Assembly: GCF_000763385.1 (NCBI RefSeq)
Contig: NZ_JQFA01000004.1
Location: 1,550,001 to 1,614,000 of the forward strand
DNA from: Leptolyngbya sp. KIOST-1
GTDB taxonomy: Bacteria > Cyanobacteriota > Cyanobacteriia > Phormidesmidales > Phormidesmidaceae
DNA: 64,000 bases
Reading direction: 5' to 3'
The notes under the pieces are model-generated. The model worked only from the letters and a program-made list of their open reading frames with translations. It did no database searches and was not told the DNA's origin. Positions 35,258 to 44,065 of the stretch are shown here, in pieces; the first letter of the stretch is position 1; each line of letters begins with the position of its first letter. A program made the position numbers and the translations under genes.

Positions 35258-38200
35258 CTAGAGCGTGAACGGAGCCAAGGGTTCGATGGTGGGGTCGTGA
35301 CCGCCGAGCTGGTTGGTGCGCAGCACCCAGAGGGCCGCGCCGTGGCGTAGACAGAGCTGGGTCATGGTGTCGCTGGCTTTGCGGGGCAGCATCGTGCGCC
35401 AGCTCAATAGGCCTCGGCCCAGGGTCTTTAAGGGAAAGTCCGACAGGTTGCTGCCCAGGGATTCCTGCTCGTCGGCCCAGTCGGCCCGGGCGCTGCCAAA
35501 GGGCAGCAGCTCCTGCTGAATCGCCCGGCGCAGGCGGAGCAGCTGCTGGAACTGCTTGGCCTGCTCGGGGTTCTGGGCTTCCCAGGCTTTGAGCGTGGCC
35601 CGGTGAGCCTTGACCGCCTCCTCCAGGTGGATGGCGCTGGCGTACATGGCCTGGTTAGAGTCCTGGGCGCAGTTGTTGGCGGGGCCTACGTAGGTGACGC
35701 CGGTACCGTCGCCCGTGCGGTAGCGGGCGGTCATCAGCTCTAGCTCCAGGCGCAGGTCGTCGAGGGCCGACCAGGGTTGGCCGTTGAAGTCGAAGGGTTG
35801 CGTGTAGGCGGGCAGCCTGATCAAAATATCTGAGACCGGCCGGCTGCCCATGAAGCCCCACTGGCGATCGCCCATGTACAGCGGCCAGTCGAGGGCCCCC
35901 GCTACCAGCCCGCGCCGGTTGTGAGTGTAGACCTGATGGTAGCGAATTTCAAACTGAAGCTCGTCGGCCAGGGGATCGCGCACCACCGTGGCAATGCCGT
36001 AGGCAAAGTGACCAAAGTAGATCGGCCCCTGGGCCGCCGGTTCGCGCTGCTCGCCGCCAATGCCGCCGTAGACATGCACCAGCAGCGCCTGATCGCCCTC
36101 CTGCCATCGGGCGATGGCGGCCTGCTCGGAGGTGGCGCTGGGGTCAATCAAAACCGCTGCGGCGGTGCCCTTGCGCTGGGCCAGGTGACGCCATGACTCG
36201 CGCCGCAGGTACTGCCTGCCCTGGTGGGCACTGGTGATCACGTGATCGGGGCGCAGTTGAAACAGGCATCGGGGGCGCAGCGCTTTCACCACAAAGTCAC
36301 CGTCGTGGGACTGGGCTCCGTAGAGGTACCAGCCGGAGGCATTCAGGGGCGATCGCTCCAGCCCGGCATTGGTAAAGGGCAGCACTCCGTTGTCGTCGGC
36401 GACCACCGTCGGCAGGCGCACCGTTTCGCTCAGCCCGTCAAAGGCCTGGGTGGCGAGGTTGTAGTGCACCACCCGGTAGCACTCCAGGTCATCGTCGACC
36501 GGGCCGAGAAACTGTACCAGGGCGGTGTAGGGGCCGGAAATTTGGATTGGCTCGTGGAGGACGGTGAGGGTGAGGGTGGGTGTATGGATAGATGGGTGGT
36601 GGGGTGGATGGGTGGATGGGGAGTTGGATGAATCGGGGGTGACGGCTACGGGTTCCGGCAGCTTGACCAGGATGTCGTCGATGGGGTGCGCTCCGGCCAA
36701 CGATTCCAGCGGCGTCACCAGACGCCAGTGGTTGAGGCGGGTGGGCAAAATCAGGCCCTGGCGGTGGGAGTCTTCGGCCCCGGCGCTGAAGTGAATGTCG
36801 CGGGTGACGGCCTGAAAGCGGTAGTTGAGGCCGGCTGCCCCCTGCCAGCGCAGGATGACCCGTTGCCCAAGCCAGGGGCGGTAGGCGGGAGGGGTATGCA
36901 GCAGCTCCAGCCATACTCCGTCAATCTGACTGCGCTGGGCCGGTTCGGGCAGTACCAGCCGCCCCACCCAGTTCCCCACGGGTTGGTACCAGGGGGCGGG
37001 CAGGGTTTGCCGCAGCGGGTAGTAGCTGGGGTGGTTAAAGGCGGCGCTCTGGAAGTGGTAGTAGTTGCCCAGCTTAACCACCTGAACTTTTTGAATGTCC
37101 AGGTACTGGCGCAGATCGCCCACCAGAATATCGAGGCTAAGATCCAGGGTTTGCTGCAGGTGGCTGCGCCCATCCGGCAACATCGCCTGGTCGTCGAGGA
37201 CGCCCCCTGGCGTCTGGTGCCCGACCGGCCCCAGGGAGATGAAGGTAATTTTCCTTTTCTGCCTGGCCCGGTTCCAGTAGGAGAGCGGCACAATTCTCCA
37301 GCGGCGGGGGAACATAACTGGCCCCAGGCGCTCGATCGGGTCTTTGCGGCCCACCAGGTGGTAGATCTGCTCGGCCTCGGTGGCGTATCCGTTCCCCGCT
37401 ATCACCCCGGCCAGGGAAATAATTTCGATCGGGGCCCCCAGGGCCTGTTTCAAAAAGGGCAAAATGCCCAGGGCAATCTGGCCGCCGCCGCTGTAACCAA
37501 TCAGCGTCAGAGGAATGCCGCCGCTGGTGGGGTACCCCGCCTGCAGCAGGCTTTCGTAGACCCGCTGGGCCACCCCCTGGTTGTAGATAGGGCCAAAGCG
37601 CTGGTCCGCCGACACCGCCACAATCAAAATATTGCGGATATTGATGACCAGCCCTACCCAGGGGCCCAACCGCTGGGCCAGCGCCTCAACCCCGCGCCAG
37701 AAGAAGGCCAGGGGGCGGTCCTGGGTCAGCGATCGGTTTAGCACCGAGTAGGGAATCAGCCCTTTGACCAGGGTAATGGTGGCAGGCAGGTGCTGGTCCA
37801 GTTCGTCGAGGTAGCGGGCGACCGTGGGCTGATAGGTGGCGGTGGCCTGGTTGATACCGTCGAGGTAGACAATGAAGCGGCGCGGACAGGCGCGATCGCC
37901 CTCAGGTTGCTCAATCGGCTGGGGGCCAAGGGTATCGACCTCGTCGCCGTACCAGCCCGCCCACCAGCCCAGGGCCTCCAGCGGAGCCAGCATGGCGCCA
38001 ACCACCAGGGCGATCGCGCCGACCCAGACCAGATCGGCTAGCCAGCGGGCCGAGCGACTCTGGCTCTGGCCGGTGAACAGAAGCGATCGCAGGGGTTCCA
38101 GGCTGAGAGCCACCACCAGGGCCAGCAGGCCCAGGCCCAGGTAGATTCCCAGCAATGTCAGCCGCCGGGTCTCCAGCTTGGGCAACCCCTGCCGCCGGGT

Positions 38201-38965
38201 TTTGCCTCGCGGTTTGACACGCCCCGAAAGTTCGTCACTCCCTGCCGACAGCGTTTCCATCGCCACCGAAGCAGGGACTGTCTCCATCCCTGGCTGGCCG
38301 CTGCTGTCGGCGGTTTTTGTCCCCATAGGCCCGGCGGTGATCAGCGTTTTGATCTGCCACCGGTTGACCACCAGCTTTACCCCCGCCGCCCGGTTGGTGA
38401 GCCAGCGGCCCAGGTTGACAATCGGCTGGCCCACAGTCTGTTGCAGCACCTGCAGCACAATCCACCCCAGGCCCACATGGCCCACCGCCTGGGTCACCGA
38501 GAGATTGGCCAGCACCGCAAAACCGACCACCACAGCCAGCAGGTTCCACACCGAGAGCAGCCGCAGCACCGGGACACCCAGGTAGGGCATGGCCCCCAAA
38601 AAGCTAAACACCAGGGGCAGGTAGCTAAAGGCCAGGCTGTCGGCCACCGTCTGCCAGGGAATCGACTGTTCTAGAAACCAACGGCTGGCCAGCCAGATGC
38701 TCAACGCCCAAAATAGGTAGCCCGCCACAAATAGCAGCCCCGCCAGCACCAGACTCAGCACAAACCGCCAGGGTTTCACCCGGTTGGCAAACAAAATAAT
38801 GCTCTGGGCCACCGCCTGGGACAGCCCCGCCACAAACACCACCGCCAGGGCCAGGGCGTCTACCCGGTCGGACGGGAACTGGCGCAGGGCCAAAAACGCC
38901 TCGGGATCGAGGCTCAAAATGCCGCCCAGCACTCGGCCCAGCGTGTCAAAGGTCAACTCAGTCAT
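35258..38965 (-). CDS. Large multi-pass membrane protein with alpha/beta-hydrolase-like domain
   Basis: A 1235-residue protein, cyanobacterial in style but of unknown function. Residues 1-210 contain six or so hydrophobic helices similar to Yip1-type membrane domains (FVAGLSQAVAQSIILFANRV). Two further helices lie near 275-345. From about 370 a soluble region has FIVYLDGINQATATYQ and a nucleophile-elbow-like LTLIGYSGGGQIAL (Ser near 490), suggesting an alpha/beta hydrolase fold. The last 500 residues are beta-rich and contain a repeat-derived Pro/His/Thr linker (about 775-800). Start overlaps the stop of the PHP gene by four bases (ATGA type), so the two are translationally coupled. Confidence 0.85.
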   Translation of the reverse strand: MTELTFDTLGRVLGGILSLDPEAFLALRQFPSDRVDALALAVVFVAGLSQAVAQSIILFANRVKPWRFVLSLVLAGLLFVAGYLFWALSIWLASRWFLEQSIPWQTVADSLAFSYLPLVFSFLGAMPYLGVPVLRLLSVWNLLAVVVGFAVLANLSVTQAVGHVGLGWIVLQVLQQTVGQPIVNLGRWLTNRAAGVKLVVNRWQIKTLITAGPMGTKTADSSGQPGMETVPASVAMETLSAGSDELSGRVKPRGKTRRQGLPKLETRRLTLLGIYLGLGLLALVVALSLEPLRSLLFTGQSQSRSARWLADLVWVGAIALVVGAMLAPLEALGWWAGWYGDEVDTLGPQPIEQPEGDRACPRRFIVYLDGINQATATYQPTVARYLDELDQHLPATITLVKGLIPYSVLNRSLTQDRPLAFFWRGVEALAQRLGPWVGLVINIRNILIVAVSADQRFGPIYNQGVAQRVYESLLQAGYPTSGGIPLTLIGYSGGGQIALGILPFLKQALGAPIEIISLAGVIAGNGYATEAEQIYHLVGRKDPIERLGPVMFPRRWRIVPLSYWNRARQKRKITFISLGPVGHQTPGGVLDDQAMLPDGRSHLQQTLDLSLDILVGDLRQYLDIQKVQVVKLGNYYHFQSAAFNHPSYYPLRQTLPAPWYQPVGNWVGRLVLPEPAQRSQIDGVWLELLHTPPAYRPWLGQRVILRWQGAAGLNYRFQAVTRDIHFSAGAEDSHRQGLILPTRLNHWRLVTPLESLAGAHPIDDILVKLPEPVAVTPDSSNSPSTHPPHHPSIHTPTLTLTVLHEPIQISGPYTALVQFLGPVDDDLECYRVVHYNLATQAFDGLSETVRLPTVVADDNGVLPFTNAGLERSPLNASGWYLYGAQSHDGDFVVKALRPRCLFQLRPDHVITSAHQGRQYLRRESWRHLAQRKGTAAAVLIDPSATSEQAAIARWQEGDQALLVHVYGGIGGEQREPAAQGPIYFGHFAYGIATVVRDPLADELQFEIRYHQVYTHNRRGLVAGALDWPLYMGDRQWGFMGSRPVSDILIRLPAYTQPFDFNGQPWSALDDLRLELELMTARYRTGDGTGVTYVGPANNCAQDSNQAMYASAIHLEEAVKAHRATLKAWEAQNPEQAKQFQQLLRLRRAIQQELLPFGSARADWADEQESLGSNLSDFPLKTLGRGLLSWRTMLPRKASDTMTQLCLRHGAALWVLRTNQLGGHDPTIEPLAPFTL

Positions 38966-39837
38966 GGCTGGTCGGAGTTGGTCGCCAGGGTTGCCGCCGC
39001 CTGCTTGAGTGGGTTCAGCAGCTCCAGGGGAAGGTGCAGGTGGTTGAGCTCCACCGGAGCATCGGCGGATTTTTTGGCGCTGGGCCTGGCCTTGGTGGCG
39101 GGTTTGGGCTCCGGCGGGCCGTGGTAGTCGCTGCCGCCGGTCATCAGCAGGCCGTAGTGGCGGCAGTAGTCCTCCAGCCGCCGCACATCGCTGGGGCTAT
39201 GGTGGGGGTGGTAGACCTCCACCCCCATCAGCCCCGCCGCCACCAGCTGGGGCATCAGGGCATCTACGGTCGATCCCTTGAACAGGCACGGGTGCGCCCA
39301 CACCGGCACCGCGCCGCAGTCGCGCAGCAGCTGAATGCCCTCGGCGGCAGAAAATTTTTCGTAGGGCACGTAGACGGGGCCGTGGTCCCCCAGCCAGCGG
39401 TCAAAGGCTTCGCGTTTGGTGGCCACGTGGCCAGCCTCAACCAGGGCAGCCGCCAGGTGGGGCCGCCCGGGGGCCATGTTTCCCCCCATGGCGGGCAGCT
39501 CGATCGGGTAGCCCAACTCGGCCAGCTTGGCCGCCATCTGCCGAGCCCGGCGGCGACGGCCTTCAATGCGTTCGCTCAGGGGCGGTTCTAGCCAGTCTCG
39601 GCGAGGGTAAAAGCCCAGAATATGGAGCGATCGCCCCTGTTCCACCGTGCTGAGTTCTACCCCCGGCACTACCTCCAGACGGTCTCCGGCGGCGGCGATC
39701 GCCTCATCCCACCCGGCCAGGGTGTCGTGGTCGGTAATGGCTAGAGCTTGCACACCCGCAGCGATCGCCGCCCTGACCAGGGCCGCTGGGGTCAGGGTGC
39801 CGTCCGAGTAGGTGGTGTGGCTGTGCAGGTCGAGCAT
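38962..39837 (-). CDS. PHP-domain phosphoesterase (RNase AM/TrpH-like)
   Basis: A 291-residue metal-dependent phosphoesterase. The family motifs are intact: MLDLHSHTTYSDG (HxH), ITDHDTLAG, VPGVELST, VWAHPC, GVEVYHPHH and GGSDYHGP, supplying the metal ligands. Relatives include YciV/RNase AM, which matures 5' ends of RNAs, and 3',5'-nucleoside bisphosphate phosphatases. A Lys/Ala/Pro-rich stretch (KPATKARPSAKKSA) follows the catalytic core. The stop codon overlaps the start of the 1235-residue membrane protein, so they form an operon whose shared purpose is not known. Confidence 0.9.
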   Translation of the reverse strand: MLDLHSHTTYSDGTLTPAALVRAAIAAGVQALAITDHDTLAGWDEAIAAAGDRLEVVPGVELSTVEQGRSLHILGFYPRRDWLEPPLSERIEGRRRRARQMAAKLAELGYPIELPAMGGNMAPGRPHLAAALVEAGHVATKREAFDRWLGDHGPVYVPYEKFSAAEGIQLLRDCGAVPVWAHPCLFKGSTVDALMPQLVAAGLMGVEVYHPHHSPSDVRRLEDYCRHYGLLMTGGSDYHGPPEPKPATKARPSAKKSADAPVELNHLHLPLELLNPLKQAAATLATNSDQP

Positions 39838-39902
39838 GGCAGTGGTGCGTCGCTGGGGTACGTGCTTTCATTGTGCCCTACCGGCTGTGCCCTCACGGTC
39901 GT

Positions 39903-40406
39903 CTAAACCGCTGCGGTCGCCTGGTCAATCGCCCGCTCGACCAGGGACTTGGCCTTCTGATCGAGGGTGAGCCAGTCGATCTCGCCATCGGGGGCGATCA
40001 GGGTGGGGTCCACGGTGACGGGCTGCCCAGGGCGGTAGTCGGTGAAGCACACCGCGAAACACAAATCCCACAGGTCAAGGGTGGCGGTGCGGGGTTCCTC
40101 GGTGGTACCAGGTCCCTGGGTGAGCCGGAGCTCGTAGCCAGGCAGGGGGGTGGGCAGCTGGCTGAGCTGTTGGCGAATGGTTTCGGCCGCCGCTGGCGAG
40201 GCGGCCTCTAGCTGGGCCGCCAGATCGCGCACCTGCTGCCGCTGGGCGGGGGTGGCATCGCCCGGCCAGCGCACCTGCTCCAGGTAGTCACTGCGCCAGT
40301 TGAGGGTTTCGGTGTGCTTGCGCACGTTGTCGACCACGCGAATCAGGCAGGGTTGCAGGAGCTGGGCGGCCTGGGTTTCGTCGGCGGGGGTGGCAAAGGT
40401 TAGCAT
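39903..40406 (-). CDS. Conserved hypothetical protein
   Basis: A 167-residue soluble protein starting MLTFATPADETQAAQLL. It has a basic helical segment (RVVDNVRKHTETLNWR) followed by SDYLEQVRWPGD, an Ala/Gln-rich helix, and a strand-rich C-terminal half (TATLDLWDLCFAVCFTDY, EIDWLTLDQKAKSLVERAID). No membrane segment or signal. I do not recognise a family. ATG at 40406 is preferred; the upstream extension has no ribosome site. It is divergent from the next gene with 125 bases between the starts. Confidence 0.72.
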   Translation of the reverse strand: MLTFATPADETQAAQLLQPCLIRVVDNVRKHTETLNWRSDYLEQVRWPGDATPAQRQQVRDLAAQLEAASPAAAETIRQQLSQLPTPLPGYELRLTQGPGTTEEPRTATLDLWDLCFAVCFTDYRPGQPVTVDPTLIAPDGEIDWLTLDQKAKSLVERAIDQATAAV

Positions 40407-40531
40407 GGCGGCAGCTGTGGCAGCATAGGACGAGGCGTGACAGCATTCTAGCTGACCCCTGGCGCTGCCCAGGCCCAGCCCCCCATGCCACACTGCTCTG
40501 CAAACCCCGCTCACAACCCTCCGAGGTCGAT

Positions 40532-41116
40532 ATGCCCCTGCGGCCCTTCCACAGCCCCGGCGCTGGGCTTGAATATCGCCTGCTGCTGGCCCTGATTATG
40601 GCGGGGGCCGCCCTGGTCACGGTGCTGCTGATTCAGCTGCTGTTGCCCTGGCTGGTGGTCGGGGGGCTGGCCTTCGGTAGCATTTGGCTTTGGCGGCGGC
40701 ACCGGGCGCGCGAACAGGCCCTGCACCGGCTGTTCTACGCCCAAATCGCCGCCCACCAGGGCCGCCTCAGCGTGCTCGACTTTGCGATCGCAGCTCAGAT
40801 TACCGGCCGCGAGGCCCGCCGATTCCTCGACCAGCGGGCCCAGGAGTTTTGGGGCGACTTTGAACCGACCCCGGCTGGGGATGTGCTCTACACCTTTCGA
40901 TCGCCCAACACCTCGCCCCATTCCGTTGCCAGCGCCGTCCCGCCCGCCCTCTCGCTCACCGTCGCCGACCTGGCCCAGCGGCTGGGCTGCACCCCAGAGG
41001 ATCTGGCGGCCCGGTGCAGCCAGCCCGATTTTGGGCCGTGGAGCCGCGATCTCGACCCCGACGGCTGTCGCTGGCGGTACGATGCCGATTGCGATCGCTT
41101 CTGGTCTGAACCATAA
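40532..41116 (+). CDS. Membrane-anchored hypothetical protein
   Basis: A 194-residue protein with a hydrophobic hairpin at about 16-52 (LLLALIMAGAALVTVLLIQLL, LVVGGLAFGSIWLW) and then a basic turn (RRHRAREQALHR). The cytosolic part contains a short helix-turn-helix-like stretch (LSVLDFAIAAQITGREARRF) reminiscent of the winged-helix fragments that follow membrane hairpins in some cyanobacterial proteins, and a second similar one (LTVADLAQRLGCTPEDLAARC). No catalytic motif is seen. Its neighbour ndk is 122 bases downstream on the same strand. Confidence 0.72.
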   Translation: MPLRPFHSPGAGLEYRLLLALIMAGAALVTVLLIQLLLPWLVVGGLAFGSIWLWRRHRAREQALHRLFYAQIAAHQGRLSVLDFAIAAQITGREARRFLDQRAQEFWGDFEPTPAGDVLYTFRSPNTSPHSVASAVPPALSLTVADLAQRLGCTPEDLAARCSQPDFGPWSRDLDPDGCRWRYDADCDRFWSEP

Positions 41117-41237
41117 ATCTTTGCCCAAATCCTTTACAAAGTGGCCACCGTTTCCCAGCATAGAAAAGGTCTTGCAAGCACAGACTCGCTCACAGCCAGC
41201 CCTTTTACCCCGAATTAAAAATTAGGAACAGGTATCT

Positions 41238-41687
41238 ATGGAACGCACTTTTTTGATGATCAAGCCCGACGGCGTTCAGCGCGGCCTGATTAGCAACATC
41301 ATCGGTCGCTTTGAAACCAAAGGCTTCACCCTGGTGGGCCTGAAGTTCATGGCCGTCTCCCGCGAGCTGGCCGAAAAGCACTACGACGTCCACCGCGAGC
41401 GCCCCTTTTTCGCTGGCCTGGTGGACTTCATCACCTCTGGCCCGGTGGTGGCCATGGTGTGGGAAGGCGAAGGCGTGATCGCCTCGGCCCGCAAAATCAT
41501 CGGGGCCACCAAGCCCCTGGAGGCGGAACCCGGCACCATTCGCGGCGACCTGGGTGTCACCGTGGGTCGCAATATCATCCACGGTTCCGATGCCCCCGAA
41601 ACCGCCCAGGCCGAGATTGCCCTGTGGTTTAGCGAGTCCGAACTGGTGAGCTGGGAACCCGCCGCCAAGGGCTGGCTCTACGAGTAG
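41238..41687 (+). CDS. ndk: Nucleoside diphosphate kinase
   Basis: Transfers the gamma phosphate from ATP to other nucleoside diphosphates. The 149-residue protein is full length and starts [17 protein letters not shown]. The active-site segment [10 protein letters not shown] contains the phosphohistidine (near 118), and the nucleotide-contact residues [11 protein letters not shown] and RERPFF are present. AGGAACAGG lies ahead of the ATG at a suitable distance. A hairpin with 9-bp arms but no T-tract follows the stop. Confidence 0.97.
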   Translation: MERTFLMIKPDGVQRGLISNIIGRFETKGFTLVGLKFMAVSRELAEKHYDVHRERPFFAGLVDFITSGPVVAMVWEGEGVIASARKIIGATKPLEAEPGTIRGDLGVTVGRNIIHGSDAPETAQAEIALWFSESELVSWEPAAKGWLYE

Positions 41688-41708
41688 AGAGATCGCCCCG
41701 GAGGCCAG

Positions 41709-41739
41709 GGGTGCGTCCTACCCCAGCGGTGACGCACCC
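41709..41739 (+). terminator. Hairpin after ndk, possible terminator
   Basis: GGGTGCGTC and GACGCACCC form a perfect 9-bp stem with a 13-base loop shortly after the ndk stop. There is no following T-run, so termination is only a possibility. Confidence 0.45.
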
Positions 41740-41901
41740 ACCTGTCACTCCAGCACCGTGAATTACGTCCCGTTCAGAAACCCCGAAACACCGATAGGTC
41801 AGCGGTTTTGCATGTTGAATTTTGAGCTTCTGCGCAGCGGCCCTGGTGGTCTGACAATCCTAAATCTGTAGGTTGGGTGGCGCGCTAGCAGAACCCAACA
41901 C

Positions 41902-41923
41902 GGCTAAGTGATGACAGCCCCTA
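41902..41923. repeat. Solo end of family A repeat next to the mtnC stop codon
   Basis: On the minus strand the mtnC stop TAG runs directly into GGGGCTGTCATCA-type sequence followed by CTTAGCC, the end sequence of the elements at 31.5 and 33.6 kb. The other end of a full element was not found; a GTTGGGT-type repeat lies beside it at about 41870-41900. Confidence 0.6.
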
Positions 41924-42634
41924 GACACCCTCAAAGGTAATGGGCAACTCACCAAAGTCACGCACCACAGGCAGGGTTAACTCAAAGTTGGGGGTGCCAG
42001 GGCGCTGCACGCCACACACCTGCCAGCCCGCCTGTTGCGCCGCCGCCAGTTCCCCCGGATGGTCCGACAGAAACAGCAGCTCCTGGGGGGGCATTCCCAA
42101 CGCCTCAGCAATTTTTTGGTAGGACCTGGCCTCAACCTTGGCCCCGGTGGTGGTGTCGAAGTAGCCGCTGAAGCAGGGGGTGAGGTCGCCCACAGTGGTG
42201 TGGGCAAACAGCAGCTTCTGAGCCGCGATCGAGCCCGACGAATAGACGTACAGCGGCACCCCCCGCCGCTGCCACTCCTGAATGTGGGCGGCAGCATCGT
42301 CATAGATGTGGCTGTAGTAGGCCTGGGTGCGGTAGCCCTCCTCCCAGATCATGCCCTGCACCGTTTTGAGCGGGGTGACCTTTTGGTCGGCCCTGGCCCA
42401 GGCCAGCAGTTGGGCAATGGCATCGTCCACTGAGAGGTCCGCGTCGCCCACCTCAGCTCGCACCTGAGTCAAAATGCTCTGCCCCTCGGCGGTGGGCACC
42501 AGCTCGGCCATAAAAGCCTCCAGCCGGTCTTCCGCGTAGGGAAACAGGGTGTCTTTGACGAAGGCAATGTCGGTGGTGGTGCCCTCAATGTCGAGCACGA
42601 TCGCCCCCAGGGGCCGCTGATTAAACAAAGGCAT
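41921..42634 (-). CDS. mtnC: Enolase-phosphatase E1 (methionine salvage)
   Basis: Bifunctional HAD enzyme that enolises and dephosphorylates 2,3-diketo-5-methylthiopentyl-1-phosphate to the acireductone used by MtnD. The 237-residue protein begins MPLFNQRPLGAIVLDIEGTT, where DIEGTT is the E1-specific form of the HAD nucleophile motif. YVYSSGSIAAQKLLF gives motif II, and FLSDHPGELAAA gives the acidic motif IV region. The ATG at 42634 overlaps the end of mtnD by 14 bases, indicating translational coupling. The TAG stop is joined to a repeat end. Confidence 0.94.
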   Translation of the reverse strand: MPLFNQRPLGAIVLDIEGTTTDIAFVKDTLFPYAEDRLEAFMAELVPTAEGQSILTQVRAEVGDADLSVDDAIAQLLAWARADQKVTPLKTVQGMIWEEGYRTQAYYSHIYDDAAAHIQEWQRRGVPLYVYSSGSIAAQKLLFAHTTVGDLTPCFSGYFDTTTGAKVEARSYQKIAEALGMPPQELLFLSDHPGELAAAQQAGWQVCGVQRPGTPNFELTLPVVRDFGELPITFEGV

Positions 42635-43172
42635 GGTATTCAGGAAAGCCTTTCGCGATCGGACTCTCGGTAAAGTGGGCCACCCAGCCCTCGGGATTGC
42701 AGAACAGGCGAATGGCGGCAAACTGAGGTGCCTCGCCCATGTCGAACCAGTGGGGGGTGTTGGCGGGCACGCCGATCAGATCGCCTGCGGTGCAGAGGGT
42801 GGCGTAGATTTTGTCCCCCAGGTGCAGGTAAAACACCGCCTGCCCCTCCACAAAAAAGCGCACCTCGTCCTCTTTGTGGATGTGCTCATCGAGAAACTTC
42901 TGGCGCAGCTCCGCCTTTTGGGGATGCTCTGGGTGCATGCGAATGACGTCGGCGGTGATATAGCCGCCCTCGGCCTTGAGGCGATCGATATCTTTGGCAT
43001 AGGCGGCCAGAATGGCCTCGGGGGCGGCCTCGGGGGGAAGGGGAGCCTGGGTTTGCCACTGCTCAAAGCGCACGCCAGCCTTGGCCAGGGTAGCCGCGAT
43101 CGCCTCAGTGTCGCGGAACTCATCCAGCAGCGTGGCGCCGTCCTGGTCGCTAAAAATGCGGAGTAGAGTCAT
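42621..43172 (-). CDS. mtnD: Acireductone dioxygenase (methionine salvage)
   Basis: Cleaves the acireductone with oxygen to the keto-acid precursor of methionine plus formate. A cupin of 183 residues with metal ligands in EHIHKEDEVRFFVEG (HxH ... E) and a later His in NTPHWFDMG. RMHPEHPQKAELRQKFLDEH is the conserved lead-in. The product depends on whether Fe or Ni is bound, which sequence cannot show. It lies 66 bases after the mtnB stop and overlaps mtnC, so the three genes form one operon in the order B-D-C. Confidence 0.95.
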   Translation of the reverse strand: MTLLRIFSDQDGATLLDEFRDTEAIAATLAKAGVRFEQWQTQAPLPPEAAPEAILAAYAKDIDRLKAEGGYITADVIRMHPEHPQKAELRQKFLDEHIHKEDEVRFFVEGQAVFYLHLGDKIYATLCTAGDLIGVPANTPHWFDMGEAPQFAAIRLFCNPEGWVAHFTESPIAKGFPEYHAFV

Positions 43173-43238
43173 CGAGTCGGTGTCCTTGGATCGAGAAGAG
43201 CTAGGGTAAGGCAGGGGCCTTTACCAGTGTAAAACGCG

Positions 43239-43868
43239 CTACCCCAGCTTGTGGCTGAGCAGGTGGTCCTGGAGGGCACAGCTGACCAGCACCTCCAGCG
43301 CTTCGGTCGCCATCCGCGCCTGGGCTACCGTGGCTCCCCAGCTGTAGAGTCCGTGGCCAGCGATGATATAGCCAATTGGGCGCGACACCGACGCCAGACG
43401 GGCCAACACCGCTTTGCTCAGGGCGACCATATCCTGACTGTTGGCCAGAATGGGTACGGCGATGTCTACATCGTGGGTGGTTATACCTGGAAATGCTTTC
43501 AGCAATTCATAGTTGGTTAACCGCAGGTGGTCCTGGTCCTGGCTCAGCAGCCAGCGCGACAGGCTAACACAGGGGATCGAGTGGGTGTGCAGCACCGCCC
43601 CGATCTCTGGATAGGCCCCATAGAGACTGGTGTGCAGCAGCGTCTCCGCCGACGATCGCTGCCCCGGACTGAGCGCTTCCCCCGCCAGGTCAACCGCCAT
43701 AATGTCCTCGACCGTCAGCTGTCCCTTGTCGCGACCGGAGACGGTAATGGCGACCGAGTCTGGGCTCAGGCGGGCGGAGTAGTTGCCGCTGGTGGCCGGT
43801 GCCCAACCCTGGCCCGCCAGAAAGCGGCCTGCCTCTACTAACGACGGCGCGATCGCATCGAGATCCAT
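43239..43868 (-). CDS. mtnB: Methylthioribulose-1-phosphate dehydratase (methionine salvage)
   Basis: Class II aldolase-family zinc enzyme that dehydrates methylthioribulose-1-phosphate, the step before MtnC. The 209-residue protein has TSGNYSARL, VSGRDKG, SSAETLLHTSLY (catalytic Glu), VLHTHS (zinc His pair) and GHGLYSWG (third His). The ATG at 43868 is chosen; a GTG at 43895 would add nine residues. A TATAGT sequence lies about 40 bases upstream on the coding strand (43905-43910) and may be the -10 box of the mtn operon. The earlier steps (MtnN/MtnP, MtnA) are not encoded here. Confidence 0.93.
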   Translation of the reverse strand: MDLDAIAPSLVEAGRFLAGQGWAPATSGNYSARLSPDSVAITVSGRDKGQLTVEDIMAVDLAGEALSPGQRSSAETLLHTSLYGAYPEIGAVLHTHSIPCVSLSRWLLSQDQDHLRLTNYELLKAFPGITTHDVDIAVPILANSQDMVALSKAVLARLASVSRPIGYIIAGHGLYSWGATVAQARMATEALEVLVSCALQDHLLSHKLG

Positions 43869-43904
43869 TCCAGTTTGGCCCTTGTCTATGCCCACAGGTT
43901 CAGC

Positions 43905-43910
43905 ACTATA
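43905..43910 (-). promoter_or_regulatory. Possible -10 box of the mtn operon
   Basis: TATAGT read on the minus strand, about 37 bases before the mtnB ATG. No good -35 hexamer was found at the usual spacing, so this is tentative. Confidence 0.3.
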
Positions 43911-44065
43911 GCACTAATGTTTTAACGAGATAGGAGCAAGAGCCAGGACAAATTGAGCCATTCAGCGGTAGTTTGGCCTTTTGGGTAGATGTACGTTATT
44001 GAAACCTATGATTTTTGGGCATAACTATAACCAGCGCCCGTGTTGACCCAAGAGGTTGTTTGACT

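Noticed and set aside
36686-37741. 351-codon plus-strand frame opposite the 1235-residue protein
   Set aside because: Antisense shadow; the minus frame contains the GYSGGG elbow and consistent membrane topology.
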